Below are positions 42,732 through 50,716 of a stretch of DNA of 64,000 nucleotides, one piece after another (position 1 is the first letter of the stretch; each line of letters opens with the position of its first letter). This DNA is from Lachnospiraceae bacterium (GTDB lineage Bacteria; Bacillota; Clostridia; Lachnospirales; Lachnospiraceae), in assembly GCA_014804695.1 (NCBI GenBank), contig JAAUZJ010000001.1, positions 118,193 through 182,192 of the forward strand. Reading direction: 5' to 3'. A program made the translations under genes and the position numbers. Below the pieces are notes generated by a model. That model saw only the letters and a list, made by a program, of their open reading frames with translations, was not told the origin of the DNA and did no database searches.

Positions 42732-45700
42732 TATTGTAGCCTAAACAAATTCTCTACTATGAAGCTCTTTTTATAATATTCCTCTAATAGTTGGTCCACC
42801 GTATCATAGTCATGAAGGGTTTTTCCGATCATTATATCATTAAGCATATTGAAGCGGCTGCTCTCCTTAGAGGTTGTATCATCCTTATCTCCCGATAAGT
42901 CGCTTTTTCTGATGGTTCCGCTGAGTGTCACTTTCTCCTCTCCGTCCACATCCTCCGTTATATAATACTGAAGGCGCTCCCCAAAGAAAAGAACAAACTC
43001 CTTTATGCAGATTCCTGCAAACACTTCCCTCATGTTTTCTTTGTTGTATCCCGCTCCCTGCGCATCGTCATTTAATATCATATAGTGGATCGCCACGCGG
43101 TTCCCCGGCGCTGCGCGGTATTCCAAAATTGATTTATCCTGTATGATGTCCAGTGCCGGTAAATAATTCTGATATTCCTTAAAAATGGGCAATATGATCT
43201 GGTGTTCGAGCATCTCCTGCAAAAATTCGCGTATTACTTCTTTTATCTCTTCACTTATTTCACTCTTATTTTCAGCATAATATTTAAGATACGCAAGTTT
43301 GCAGACAAGCTGCAGCTCCACTCCCTCACGATGTATACGCGTAATTGCCTCTGCCAGGGAAGAATCCGTAATCTTTTCTTTTATCACATAATCGTAGCTG
43401 CTCTGGGCAAGAAATGCCGAAATCACTTCATCGCTGCCGCCGCTTTTCATATATGACTTAAATATATCCGTCCCCTCACCTATATAGGCTCCGGTATAAA
43501 GCATCTGTATGATCATTCTCTCGCTGAGCTCGTAAGCATCCACTCCGAACTGTGCGCAGATTTTCCAAATATCCCGCATATCCTTGATATTTCCGTTAAA
43601 GTTATGAACCAGATACTTAAGAATATACTCGTCGTATTTTCCCCTTTTTACAACATAATGAAGCAGGCCGGTAACAAACTCATCTTCTAAAATATCCTCC
43701 TGCACAAGCAGTCTGCTAAAGAGTTTGGCAAGCGTCTTGGCATCCAGATCATATGGCGCACCGCATCTCACCCATTCGTAAGCCTCCTTATACATTCCGC
43801 GAAGCACCATTATGCGAATCACTTCTTTCCTGTCATCCGGCGCAATATCTGTGGGACTAAGTGAAAGAAGATACTCGTCAAGCTCCCACATACGGTCATT
43901 TTCGTAATAAAACCGGATCAATCTGCTTCTGATTTTCAGACGTTCATCCTCTTTTAAAAAGTCTGAACCCGCAAGGTATTTATACTGTTGTAAATTCCCC
44001 TCATTTACAACAGTCATATCCTTGTGTCCATAACATGTATAAATGGCATATCCGAGATGGTCTGTTGAAAACGGAGCCGCAAATCCGGCGAGTTTATCTG
44101 ATATAAACAGCTTATCCATATGGAACGAAATGCTGTTTGTGTATCTGTTATTGTCACTGTCTTCTAGAATGATCTTACATTCCTTATCAAAAACCGGAAC
44201 CTGCGTCTTTTTAGTGTTGACCAAATAAGTCAATTCCTTGTCGGCATATGGGTACTCCACTATTATATTTCTTATTCTGCTGCCCATATAAGCGCATCCG
44301 GCCTTATCATCCTCTATTATAATGTCCTGCAAAAACAGCATATCCATCAGGTTTTTCGCCACTTCTGCATCTACCATAGGCTGCGTGATCACATTCCTGT
44401 ACAGATAGGCCAGATTATTATTGATTCTGCCAGCCTTTATCTGTTTCAGCACAAATTTCTCTATTTCTGATACATAGTTTACATAAAGTTCCGGAAACTC
44501 TTCCTGTCTCTTATGCACATACGCATACAAATAAGCGGTAATCTCATAGCTCAAATCGCTCTGGTATGCGAAATACATAAGAACCACCTTAGGAATCGTC
44601 TCCTTGCCGTCTAGCGGGACAGACATCATATAATATTCATATAGTCTTGTGATCCTAAGGTTCTGCTCCACTCCCTCACGATACCATTTCAGGTACTTCT
44701 TACCATATTTATCTCCCTTGATCAGCAAGGTGCATATCGCATGAAGGATATCGCTTTCTTTCCTTTTCTCATAACACATAATAAGAATCTGCAATAACTG
44801 TTGCGAAAATCCCTTCGTCTTCTGTGCCAGATAAAGAAGTTGTATGATCACATCCTCTTTCATCGCATCGTTTTTAACCGCATAAGTCAATACTTGTAAT
44901 TCAAAATCCTCGAGCCTAAGCAGTGTAGCAGGATTCATACAAAGTAGATTCCACGCTTCCATATATAACATCGGACTTGTACACTTATATGAAAAAAGTT
45001 CCTCTAAAAGCGCCCACTTTCTGGCCGGTGTTCTCACACGCTCATCCGATAAAAACAAAAGCAGCCACGCAATTCTCCAATTTCCGCGATTCATCTCATA
45101 TAAAGACACAATTTCATCGGTTGCTTCATCTATGTACGCTTCATTTTCACTATAAAGAGTGGACAAATAAAGATAATAACACCTAAGCTCCGGTTTCTCT
45201 TCACCGATCATCTCTATCTTATCCCTGTTTTGTTCAAGCAGCCATCTGGCTTCGTGAAAGCGTTCTTTAGCCATAAGAAGCTGCGCCTGAAACAAATCCG
45301 TAGCCGGATCGTTTCCGTCAATTGCTTTTAGGCGTTCAATCAGTTTGCCAGTCTCGTCCATCCAAGTCTTGGTTCCAATCTTTTTCAACCTGTATGCCTG
45401 ATAGTATTTCATCAACTTACAGGTAATCTGCTTCTTCTCCAAGTACTGTTTATGGTACTTTTTCGCATCCGGCGAGGTAATTACAATCGTTATGGGGATA
45501 GTGATCACCCTTTCAAAGCTCCGTAACCTGATACTGCCATAATTGTTCCCCGCATGGAGCCTGTCGCTTTGTATATAATAATAGAGATGATACGTATTTC
45601 CTAAAAAGTCGTCATCCAGAACAACTTCCTCTTCCACATATATAAAATCGCCTTCCGTCTCTATATTAAGGCATGTACAGCCCCAGCCGTTTCTGTTTAT

Positions 45701-46342
45701 TGTAAGCGCATAGCGCGTATCTTCTTCAGGATTCTCCATCTTGATATAAGTTTTCTCCGGAATATACTCTATAGCCTTCTTCTTTCCGGTCTCCAACAAA
45801 AATTCTTCCACGTTATGTTCGTTTCCATAAATTGCAGACAATCCCCTATATGTCGTGTAATACTGTGCATCATTGCCTGTTAAAAGTTTAACAAAATCAT
45901 CGCTGTAAAAAAAGCTGACCGCTTCACTCCAATTGGTTTTAGCTAGATTTATAAAGTGGAAAAGATTTTTGACCTCGCCGAGACTTGAGTCTATTGTTTC
46001 CGGTATAATTGTAACGGAGAAAGGGAGATAGTATTCTCCCTGATTTGATTCAATATAAAAAGCGCCTTTTATGGTGTCCGAAATCTTCATATCCGTAGTA
46101 TCTATCCGGTAATAGATTTCATCCTGAATACCTGCAAATGTCGGTGTCAGACACTCCATGCGCAAATCTGAAGAAATTACCTTCCCCTCCGTAACATAGC
46201 CCTCAGGTCCGAATATGGTAAAAGAGCCCTCCTGTATGTAATCAGGAGAGAGGGTTAAATCAATACGGGGACAGGAAAAGTTAAGAGATGTATTGTCCGC
46301 CCTGAAATTTCCTTCTAATATTTCTTGAACTATTTGTTTCAA
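42731..46342 (-). CDS. giant helical-repeat protein of a four-gene unknown cluster (DUF5717-like)
   Basis: A 1203-residue cytoplasmic-looking protein with no signal or membrane helix. The first ~300 residues seem to be two beta-sandwich domains (alternating hydrophobic strands, for example ERVITIPITIVITS at about 285). The rest (about 310-1150) is mostly helical and looks like tetratricopeptide-type repeats, broken by a beta region at about 730-790. From memory it matches DUF5717, a long Lachnospiraceae family. The start is TTG at 46342 with a weak upstream site; upstream codons stay open for a while but no ATG is seen. It heads the set of four unknown genes that runs into the purine operon. 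Function unknown; a large scaffold is likely. Confidence 0.75.
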   Translation of the reverse strand: MKQIVQEILEGNFRADNTSLNFSCPRIDLTLSPDYIQEGSFTIFGPEGYVTEGKVISSDLRMECLTPTFAGIQDEIYYRIDTTDMKISDTIKGAFYIESNQGEYYLPFSVTIIPETIDSSLGEVKNLFHFINLAKTNWSEAVSFFYSDDFVKLLTGNDAQYYTTYRGLSAIYGNEHNVEEFLLETGKKKAIEYIPEKTYIKMENPEEDTRYALTINRNGWGCTCLNIETEGDFIYVEEEVVLDDDFLGNTYHLYYYIQSDRLHAGNNYGSIRLRSFERVITIPITIVITSPDAKKYHKQYLEKKQITCKLMKYYQAYRLKKIGTKTWMDETGKLIERLKAIDGNDPATDLFQAQLLMAKERFHEARWLLEQNRDKIEMIGEEKPELRCYYLYLSTLYSENEAYIDEATDEIVSLYEMNRGNWRIAWLLLFLSDERVRTPARKWALLEELFSYKCTSPMLYMEAWNLLCMNPATLLRLEDFELQVLTYAVKNDAMKEDVIIQLLYLAQKTKGFSQQLLQILIMCYEKRKESDILHAICTLLIKGDKYGKKYLKWYREGVEQNLRITRLYEYYMMSVPLDGKETIPKVVLMYFAYQSDLSYEITAYLYAYVHKRQEEFPELYVNYVSEIEKFVLKQIKAGRINNNLAYLYRNVITQPMVDAEVAKNLMDMLFLQDIIIEDDKAGCAYMGSRIRNIIVEYPYADKELTYLVNTKKTQVPVFDKECKIILEDSDNNRYTNSISFHMDKLFISDKLAGFAAPFSTDHLGYAIYTCYGHKDMTVVNEGNLQQYKYLAGSDFLKEDERLKIRSRLIRFYYENDRMWELDEYLLSLSPTDIAPDDRKEVIRIMVLRGMYKEAYEWVRCGAPYDLDAKTLAKLFSRLLVQEDILEDEFVTGLLHYVVKRGKYDEYILKYLVHNFNGNIKDMRDIWKICAQFGVDAYELSERMIIQMLYTGAYIGEGTDIFKSYMKSGGSDEVISAFLAQSSYDYVIKEKITDSSLAEAITRIHREGVELQLVCKLAYLKYYAENKSEISEEIKEVIREFLQEMLEHQIILPIFKEYQNYLPALDIIQDKSILEYRAAPGNRVAIHYMILNDDAQGAGYNKENMREVFAGICIKEFVLFFGERLQYYITEDVDGEEKVTLSGTIRKSDLSGDKDDTTSKESSRFNMLNDIMIGKTLHDYDTVDQLLEEYYKKSFIVENLFRLQ

Positions 46343-46383
46343 CTGGGGTACACCACGCTTTGCTTGTTGGTTATAATATATTC

Positions 46384-46525
46384 CAATTGCTCCAGACTTT
46401 GGAATAGGGCGAACTTAGGCAATATAAATAACAAATGGGGCTCGAACCGCGGGAGCGAAGGTCGCCCCATTTGTTATTTATATTGTCTAAGTTCTTACGT
46501 TATTCAAAGTTTGGGGGCGCAATTG
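46384..46525. repeat. ~140-nt hairpin repeat, copy 2
   Basis: Inner arms GAACTTAGGCAATATAAATA and the matching TATTTATATTGTCTAAGTTC pair, continuing into ACAAATGGGGC / GCCCCATTTGT. Outer arms CAATTGC and GCAATTG (46384-46390 and 46519-46525) also pair. The loop equals that at 29789. Where copy 1 has AAAAACGGGGC / GCCCCGTTTTT, this copy has changed both arms together. Confidence 0.85.
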
Positions 46526-46613
46526 TTCATATAATTATAACATTCTATATGAAAATTCGCTATTGTCTATGTTATTATAACATTCTATGTTAGGGTTCGC
46601 AATTGCGAAATTG

Positions 46614-47198
46614 TTATCGGATGGAGATTTGGGGGAACTGCGGCGTAAGCGATGTGATGTCATCAGCAATGTTTTTTTGAAGGTATGCAGTGAAGGAAGG
46701 AGCACCCAGGCGGCGGCGTTTGGATAGCATTTGTGTCCAGATGGTGTTGCCTTTGGATTCATCTATAAATCCTTTTTTAAGAGCGGCGATGAGGATGTCG
46801 CCGGTGGTGATATTTTTTAGGTTAAATTCTTCTATATATGTGGTTATATCGCTTAAATTATTGCTGGCGACTATTCCCCTGCGGTGTTTGGCTAATGTTA
46901 TGGCGGCGGCCTCACCGTTTCCTATGATGGCGTGCCCGGCATACGGGGCCTCAATTAATTGAAAATAGGTTTGGAATTCTTCGGAGTTAATGTCTATTTC
47001 CTGTATGGATGCAAGATTTTCTGAAAGAAGTGAATCCAGACGATTCTTAAGATGCGGAATACGGGGATTGCAAATTTCTGTGTATACAGGACGGGGAATT
47101 ATGATCCGCCCCGGATACAGCAACGGCAAGATTCTTTCATTTCCCACCCATAAAAATGAACACAGGCAGTCGGTATCGAAAAAAACAAGATCAATCAA
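46614..47198 (-). CDS. PIN-like domain protein, possible toxin of an Xre-ImmA-PIN triad
   Basis: A 194-residue protein with a PIN-nuclease-like layout: an early acidic residue in VFFDTDCLCSFL, a Glu in RPVYTEI, a later GNGEAAAITLAKHR and IVASNNLSDI. PIN domains cut RNA with metal ions held by three to four acidic residues. The longest frame begins at 47267, but TTG at 47198 has GGAGGAG six bases upstream and overlaps the stop of the ImmA/IrrE gene by eight bases, so the two are translationally coupled. A type II toxin or a nuclease effector is likely; the family assignment is from pattern only. Confidence 0.7.
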   Translation of the reverse strand: MIDLVFFDTDCLCSFLWVGNERILPLLYPGRIIIPRPVYTEICNPRIPHLKNRLDSLLSENLASIQEIDINSEEFQTYFQLIEAPYAGHAIIGNGEAAAITLAKHRRGIVASNNLSDITTYIEEFNLKNITTGDILIAALKKGFIDESKGNTIWTQMLSKRRRLGAPSFTAYLQKNIADDITSLTPQFPQISIR

Positions 47199-47949
47199 TA
47201 AAATCTCCTCCCTCCGTTTCCTCTCCGAATACAATATCATCACGAAAAGCATCAAGTAAAAGTTCATCGTACTTTCCCGCGGAAATCACTCCGGCATTAA
47301 GCAGGTTTCCGGCCTGATGTATATAATGTCCTAATACCAGTATTCTCTTATTCTCAGGAGATGGTTTATATAACGATATATCAAATCCAAGTCTGGCTGC
47401 AGGCATAATTACACCTGTCTGCATAGATTCATACGCCACAGCCGAAATTTCGTTTTCTTCCTTTAGACGTACAAGCATAGCCTTATGGCTTACGCCAAAA
47501 TGCTGTTCCATGCGGATAACGTCGCTAAAGGAAAGCTGTTCACTGTCGGATTCTTTTTTTAATTTCTGCACAAATTCAAACAATGCTGTCGGCGGTATTA
47601 AAAAATATGACGCAAACTGATTAGCGCGCTGCTCATTTTCATTATTACTGTCAATCTTGCTTGAACATACCGTCGATGAGATTTCCTTATCAAAATATAA
47701 ATGATAAAGTTCATGTGCCAAAGTATAACGCTGACGCCCCATCGACATATCCGAATTAAGCGCGATAATTGAGGAGAATCCATTTCTAAAGCAGGCGCCG
47801 CTGATATTTGAGCCTAATGGATAAAATACCAGTGTTAAAGAATCAATAGATTTGGCCAGTGAAAATATATCAATGGGAGAGGATTCATCCTCCCCCAGCT
47901 TCTTTCTGATAATGCCTGCCTTGGCACTAAGTTCTAATTTATTTATCAT
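47191..47949 (-). CDS. ImmA/IrrE family metallopeptidase
   Basis: A 252-residue protein with the zinc protease motif LAHELYHLYF (HExxH, about residue 80) and the N-terminal fold of the ImmA/IrrE (COG2856) family. Members cleave a cognate Xre repressor on a signal, releasing the genes it controls. Its start overlaps the stop of the Xre-type gene by eleven bases and its end overlaps the PIN-like gene, so the three are coupled. Here the protease may switch the repressor off and expose the PIN protein. Confidence 0.88.
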   Translation of the reverse strand: MINKLELSAKAGIIRKKLGEDESSPIDIFSLAKSIDSLTLVFYPLGSNISGACFRNGFSSIIALNSDMSMGRQRYTLAHELYHLYFDKEISSTVCSSKIDSNNENEQRANQFASYFLIPPTALFEFVQKLKKESDSEQLSFSDVIRMEQHFGVSHKAMLVRLKEENEISAVAYESMQTGVIMPAARLGFDISLYKPSPENKRILVLGHYIHQAGNLLNAGVISAGKYDELLLDAFRDDIVFGEETEGGDFID

Positions 47950-48307
47950 TCACGTTACCTCCGGCAAGTTGATCCATTTTAAGCTGATTTAATGCGATTT
48001 TATTGATTATGGCTAATGCATTTAAATCTGCGGTGTCCATAGTTGAGGTTCTAAATGCAATGTTATATACAGGTGTCATTTTTTCATCCGAAATCAAAGC
48101 GGAAATAGGACAACAAAACAGCGTCGCCAATTGACTTAAAATATCCGTACTGATCGAGCGTTCTCCCTTTTCAAATTTGGAAATCAAACTCTGATCTACC
48201 GAAAGATATTCGGCAATCTGCTTCTGTGTCAGATTGGCTTTCTCACGCAGGCTCTTAATTCTGGCTCCGATATCAGATATCCCTATAGTTGATAAACTGT
48301 TTTCCAT
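47939..48307 (-). CDS. Xre-family HTH transcriptional regulator
   Basis: A 122-residue protein with an N-terminal HTH of the Xre type (IKSLREKANLTQKQIAEYLS ... QSLISKFEKGERSI, residues about 12-55) and a short C-terminal helical part. It is the first gene of the Xre-ImmA-PIN triad and would act as antitoxin-like repressor. An inverted repeat, TTTTGTCATAA / TTATGACAAAA, overlaps its promoter at 48333-48388, a likely autoregulatory operator. Confidence 0.88.
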   Translation of the reverse strand: MENSLSTIGISDIGARIKSLREKANLTQKQIAEYLSVDQSLISKFEKGERSISTDILSQLATLFCCPISALISDEKMTPVYNIAFRTSTMDTADLNALAIINKIALNQLKMDQLAGGNVNDK

Positions 48308-48332
48308 TTAAAGCCCCCCTTTCTATAGACTA

Positions 48333-48388
48333 TTATACAGTTTTTTGTCATAATGTAAAGATATTTTTAATTATTTTTATGACAAAAT
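48333..48388 (-). promoter_or_regulatory. promoter and operator of the Xre-ImmA-PIN triad
   Basis: On the minus strand TTTACA (48355-48360) and TATAAT (48333-48338) are 16 bases apart. TTTTGTCATAA (48344-48354, inside the spacer) and TTATGACAAAA (48378-48388, upstream of -35) are perfect inverted repeats 23 bases apart. A repressor dimer pair bound there would block the promoter. Confidence 0.7.
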
Positions 48389-48407
48389 TGAGCTTCGCTA
48401 AATTTAA

Positions 48408-48441
48408 ACTCCGTCAAAGCAGCTATTGCCTGACGGAGTTC
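48408..48441. terminator. terminator after the SpoIID-like gene
   Basis: AACTCCGTCA and TGACGGAGTT form a 10-bp stem with a 14-base loop. It lies just after the minus-strand stop at 48448 and before the triad promoter. Confidence 0.75.
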
Positions 48442-48447
48442 TTTATT

Positions 48448-49713
48448 TTAGCCCGGTTCGGCTATGCGGCTTACGCCTACATATATGCGCGATATTTCAT
48501 ACCACGTTGGAAAATCGGTAATTCCGCTCTGTGGCAGTCCGAACACTTTCTGAAATACTTTTACCGCATCCGCGGTCCCTTGACCGTATATACCGTCCAC
48601 CGTAACTTTAGGAATTGCCGGATAGTTCTGTGCTATACGGTTCAACTGTTGCTGCAGCTGTCTGACTTTATCTCCGGACGCACCGATAGAGAGATTATAA
48701 CCCGGCCACGAAGACGGCACCCCTGAAACGCTGACTGCGGTATTGATATACATATCGCTTCCATAATAATAATGTATAATTTCAATCGCCGAATAACCTT
48801 CATCTCCGAGATATTTGGAACCCCACTGACTCAGTCCTTCACAGGTCACTCTCTGCCCGTCACAGTATGACGTAAAAATAGGCTGTCTTACGCCCGGTCT
48901 GGACAGATAGTTTACAAAAATGCTGTCTACCAGTCTGTCTATATTTTCAAATGTATTTCTTCCTCTGATCCACTTCTGGTCATAGGCTGTGGATGATGTG
49001 ATAGTAAAATTATATCCTTGATTTCTGTACCATTCCGTATATACCCTGTTAAGCGTAAATGACATAATAGCCAATACATTGGCATATATTGTACTTTCAG
49101 GCCATGTTGCATAAATTTCAGAGGATGCAACATTTTTAATATATTCTTTGTAGTTTACATAATAATTCGGTGCACTACTATCCGAGGGAACTCCGTCATG
49201 TACAACAACATATTCCGGAATAACAACGCGGCTAAGTACAATCTCACCGGTTTCGTCCATTGGCTTAATTTCATCTTCAGGAATTTTCGGCGGATATTCG
49301 CCATATAATGTATGGTCGGGGATAACTATCAGCTCTTCTTCCTCACGCGAAGTTTCCGTAGGTGTCATCTGGATATTCTGTACCGCAGTTACATCCGGCA
49401 GCACTTCCACGCCCGAAACCATTACCGGCTCATATCCCGGTGCTTCGACGGTCACATTATACTCCGAATAGGGCATTGGAGATTCCGGAGTAAGACTGTA
49501 TGAGATGGGCGGAGCCGAAAGCTGAATCTCCTGTGCCTGGCCTGAGCTGTCTGTCTCTAATCTCTCCACAACAGTTTCCGGGGTTCCGGTATAGGCAATT
49601 GTTATCGTGGCGTTCTGAATCGGTATAAGTCCTATATCCGAGGTAACATTAATCTGAAGCCCGCCTGTTAATTCTCCTTCCGTCTGCGCGCTTTTTAACG
49701 CTTTTTGGTCCAT
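48448..49713 (-). CDS. SpoIID-like protein with peptidoglycan-binding domain
   Basis: A 421-residue protein. Residues about 15-130 resemble two carboxypeptidase-regulatory-like beta domains (VTVEAPGYEPVMVSGVEV). The middle has NVLAIMSFTLNRVYTEWYRN and CEGLSQWGSKYLGDEGYSAI, which resembles the SpoIID signature GMSQYGA...GYxYxxIL; the end has a peptidoglycan-binding domain (VRQLQQQLNRIAQNYP ... VDGIYGQGTADAVKVFQ). No signal peptide is seen, so it may work in a forespore or mother cell compartment, or be exported otherwise. A role in spore cortex or cell wall handling is inferred. Confidence 0.75.
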   Translation of the reverse strand: MDQKALKSAQTEGELTGGLQINVTSDIGLIPIQNATITIAYTGTPETVVERLETDSSGQAQEIQLSAPPISYSLTPESPMPYSEYNVTVEAPGYEPVMVSGVEVLPDVTAVQNIQMTPTETSREEEELIVIPDHTLYGEYPPKIPEDEIKPMDETGEIVLSRVVIPEYVVVHDGVPSDSSAPNYYVNYKEYIKNVASSEIYATWPESTIYANVLAIMSFTLNRVYTEWYRNQGYNFTITSSTAYDQKWIRGRNTFENIDRLVDSIFVNYLSRPGVRQPIFTSYCDGQRVTCEGLSQWGSKYLGDEGYSAIEIIHYYYGSDMYINTAVSVSGVPSSWPGYNLSIGASGDKVRQLQQQLNRIAQNYPAIPKVTVDGIYGQGTADAVKVFQKVFGLPQSGITDFPTWYEISRIYVGVSRIAEPG

Positions 49714-49903
49714 ATAATTACCTGCTTAACCCTTATTATTTTTCTATTTATAATATGCAGGTGCTGTGGGATTAGTGAAGGGATGGAATATTTCTCGAAC
49801 TTTTTTAATGCCAAAACAAAAAAGGACTGGCGTACCAATCCTTTTTCTGTTCTTATAATAAGTAAGTTAATTTACAACTATAGTTACCACTATCAAAAAA
49901 AGA

Positions 49904-49932
49904 TTGACATTTTTGTCGTCATACGGTATATT
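49904..49932 (+). promoter_or_regulatory. promoter of a small RNA
   Basis: TTGACA at 49904-49909 and TATATT at 49927-49932, 17 apart, with no open reading frame following it. Confidence 0.75.
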
Positions 49933-49938
49933 TCCTTT

Positions 49939-50003
49939 AGTGGTTGTGCTATGGATGCTTGTGGGACCCATAGTCGGAGGGGCTCATGCGTGAGCACCTT
50001 TTT
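49939..50003 (+). ncRNA. small RNA upstream of the type I toxin gene
   Basis: Promoter as above; the ~65-base RNA has a hairpin CTATGG ... CCATAG and then GGGGCTCA / TGAGCACC followed by TTTTT, an intrinsic terminator. Its 3' part contains TCGGA and GAGCAC, which are complementary and in antiparallel order to TCCGA and GTGCTC in the leader of the toxin mRNA (50135-50160). It may pair with that leader. No known RNA family was recognised. Confidence 0.5.
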
Positions 50004-50181
50004 ATACATAGTCTAAAATCTAAACCTTATCACGATATCTTGTTATAATTCAGTTTTTCAAAAATTTTCTTCATTAAAAAATAACCGATCAGACTGCAAC
50101 TTGACAATATAATATGCTTACCTGGACAGCCGGGGGACGTGCTCTCACCCATTCCGAGTCTTGCGGAAGGTGGTGATTATT

Positions 50182-50265
50182 ATGAGTACATATGAGGAAT
50201 TGAGTCTGATCGTGAGTATTTCCTTACTGATTGTAGCCATTCTGAATTTGAAAAATAAGAAATAG
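50182..50265 (+). CDS. type I holin-like toxin, 27 aa
   Basis: The small frame codes for MSTYEELSLIVSISLLIVAI followed by LNLKNKK. A hydrophobic helix with a short acidic start and a Lys-rich end is the pattern of putative holin-like (TxpA-type) toxins of Firmicutes. AAGGTGGTG lies seven bases before the ATG. It is followed by a stem-loop (50262-50298). A divergent minus-strand promoter at 50367-50395 would make an RNA antisense to its 3' end. The gene is too short to be in common annotation. Such toxins depolarise the membrane when not silenced. Confidence 0.75.
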   Translation: MSTYEELSLIVSISLLIVAILNLKNKK

Positions 50266-50360
50266 CCGTCCTGCTCACTGGAAAGAACTGACGGCTATAT
50301 CTTAAAGTCTTAAGTATTCGCCGGGACGGGTAGCGCACACTACCTTCCGGCTGTCTTGTT
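50248..50360 (-). ncRNA. antisense RNA antitoxin (type I)
   Basis: From a strong minus-strand promoter the RNA would start near 50360 and run across the toxin mRNA 3' end. It carries a hairpin GCCGG ... CCGGC and the stem ATAGCCGTC / GACGGCTAT followed by TTTCTTATTTTT, a terminator. It overlaps the last codons and 3' part of the toxin mRNA, as in txpA/ratA and bsrG/SR4. Confidence 0.7.
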
Positions 50361-50366
50361 AAACAC

Positions 50367-50395
50367 ATTATACACAATACAATGTAATTTATCAA
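50367..50395 (-). promoter_or_regulatory. promoter of the antisense antitoxin RNA
   Basis: On the minus strand TTGATA (50390-50395) and TATAAT (50367-50372) are 17 bases apart, a near-consensus housekeeping promoter without a gene of its own. Confidence 0.8.
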
Positions 50396-50544
50396 CCACA
50401 ATTTAAAACAGTGCATTTTTCCTTTTCTCCTGATTACAAGTTTGTCCAGCATAGGCACTGTTTTTTACCGCCTTAATCTTTACGGCATATGTATTTTCTT
50501 ATTATCTTTGGTCTAATAAACTCTCAAAATTTTTTCAAAAAAAC

Positions 50545-50573
50545 GAAACCTTTTCCTCCGATATTACCCTATA
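50545..50573 (+). promoter_or_regulatory. possible ECF-type promoter of the sigma/anti-sigma operon
   Basis: GAAACC at 50545-50550 (within GAAACCTTTT) and CCTATA at 50568-50573, 17 apart, resemble ECF sigma promoters (AAC / CGTA type). A leader of about 140 bases with a GCGAACAAGTTCGC hairpin follows before the ECF sigma gene. Autoregulation is inferred. Confidence 0.5.
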
Positions 50574-50716
50574 CTAATAGAAGTGTCAGCAATGGCTGCC
50601 ACATCTATAGAAAGAGCGAACAAGTTCGCCTTCAAAAAGAAAAATTTTTCTATCAACACAGGATATCCTATTATCCGGCTGTATTCATGAGTGCAGCCGG
50701 GCTCCGGAGGTAATTC

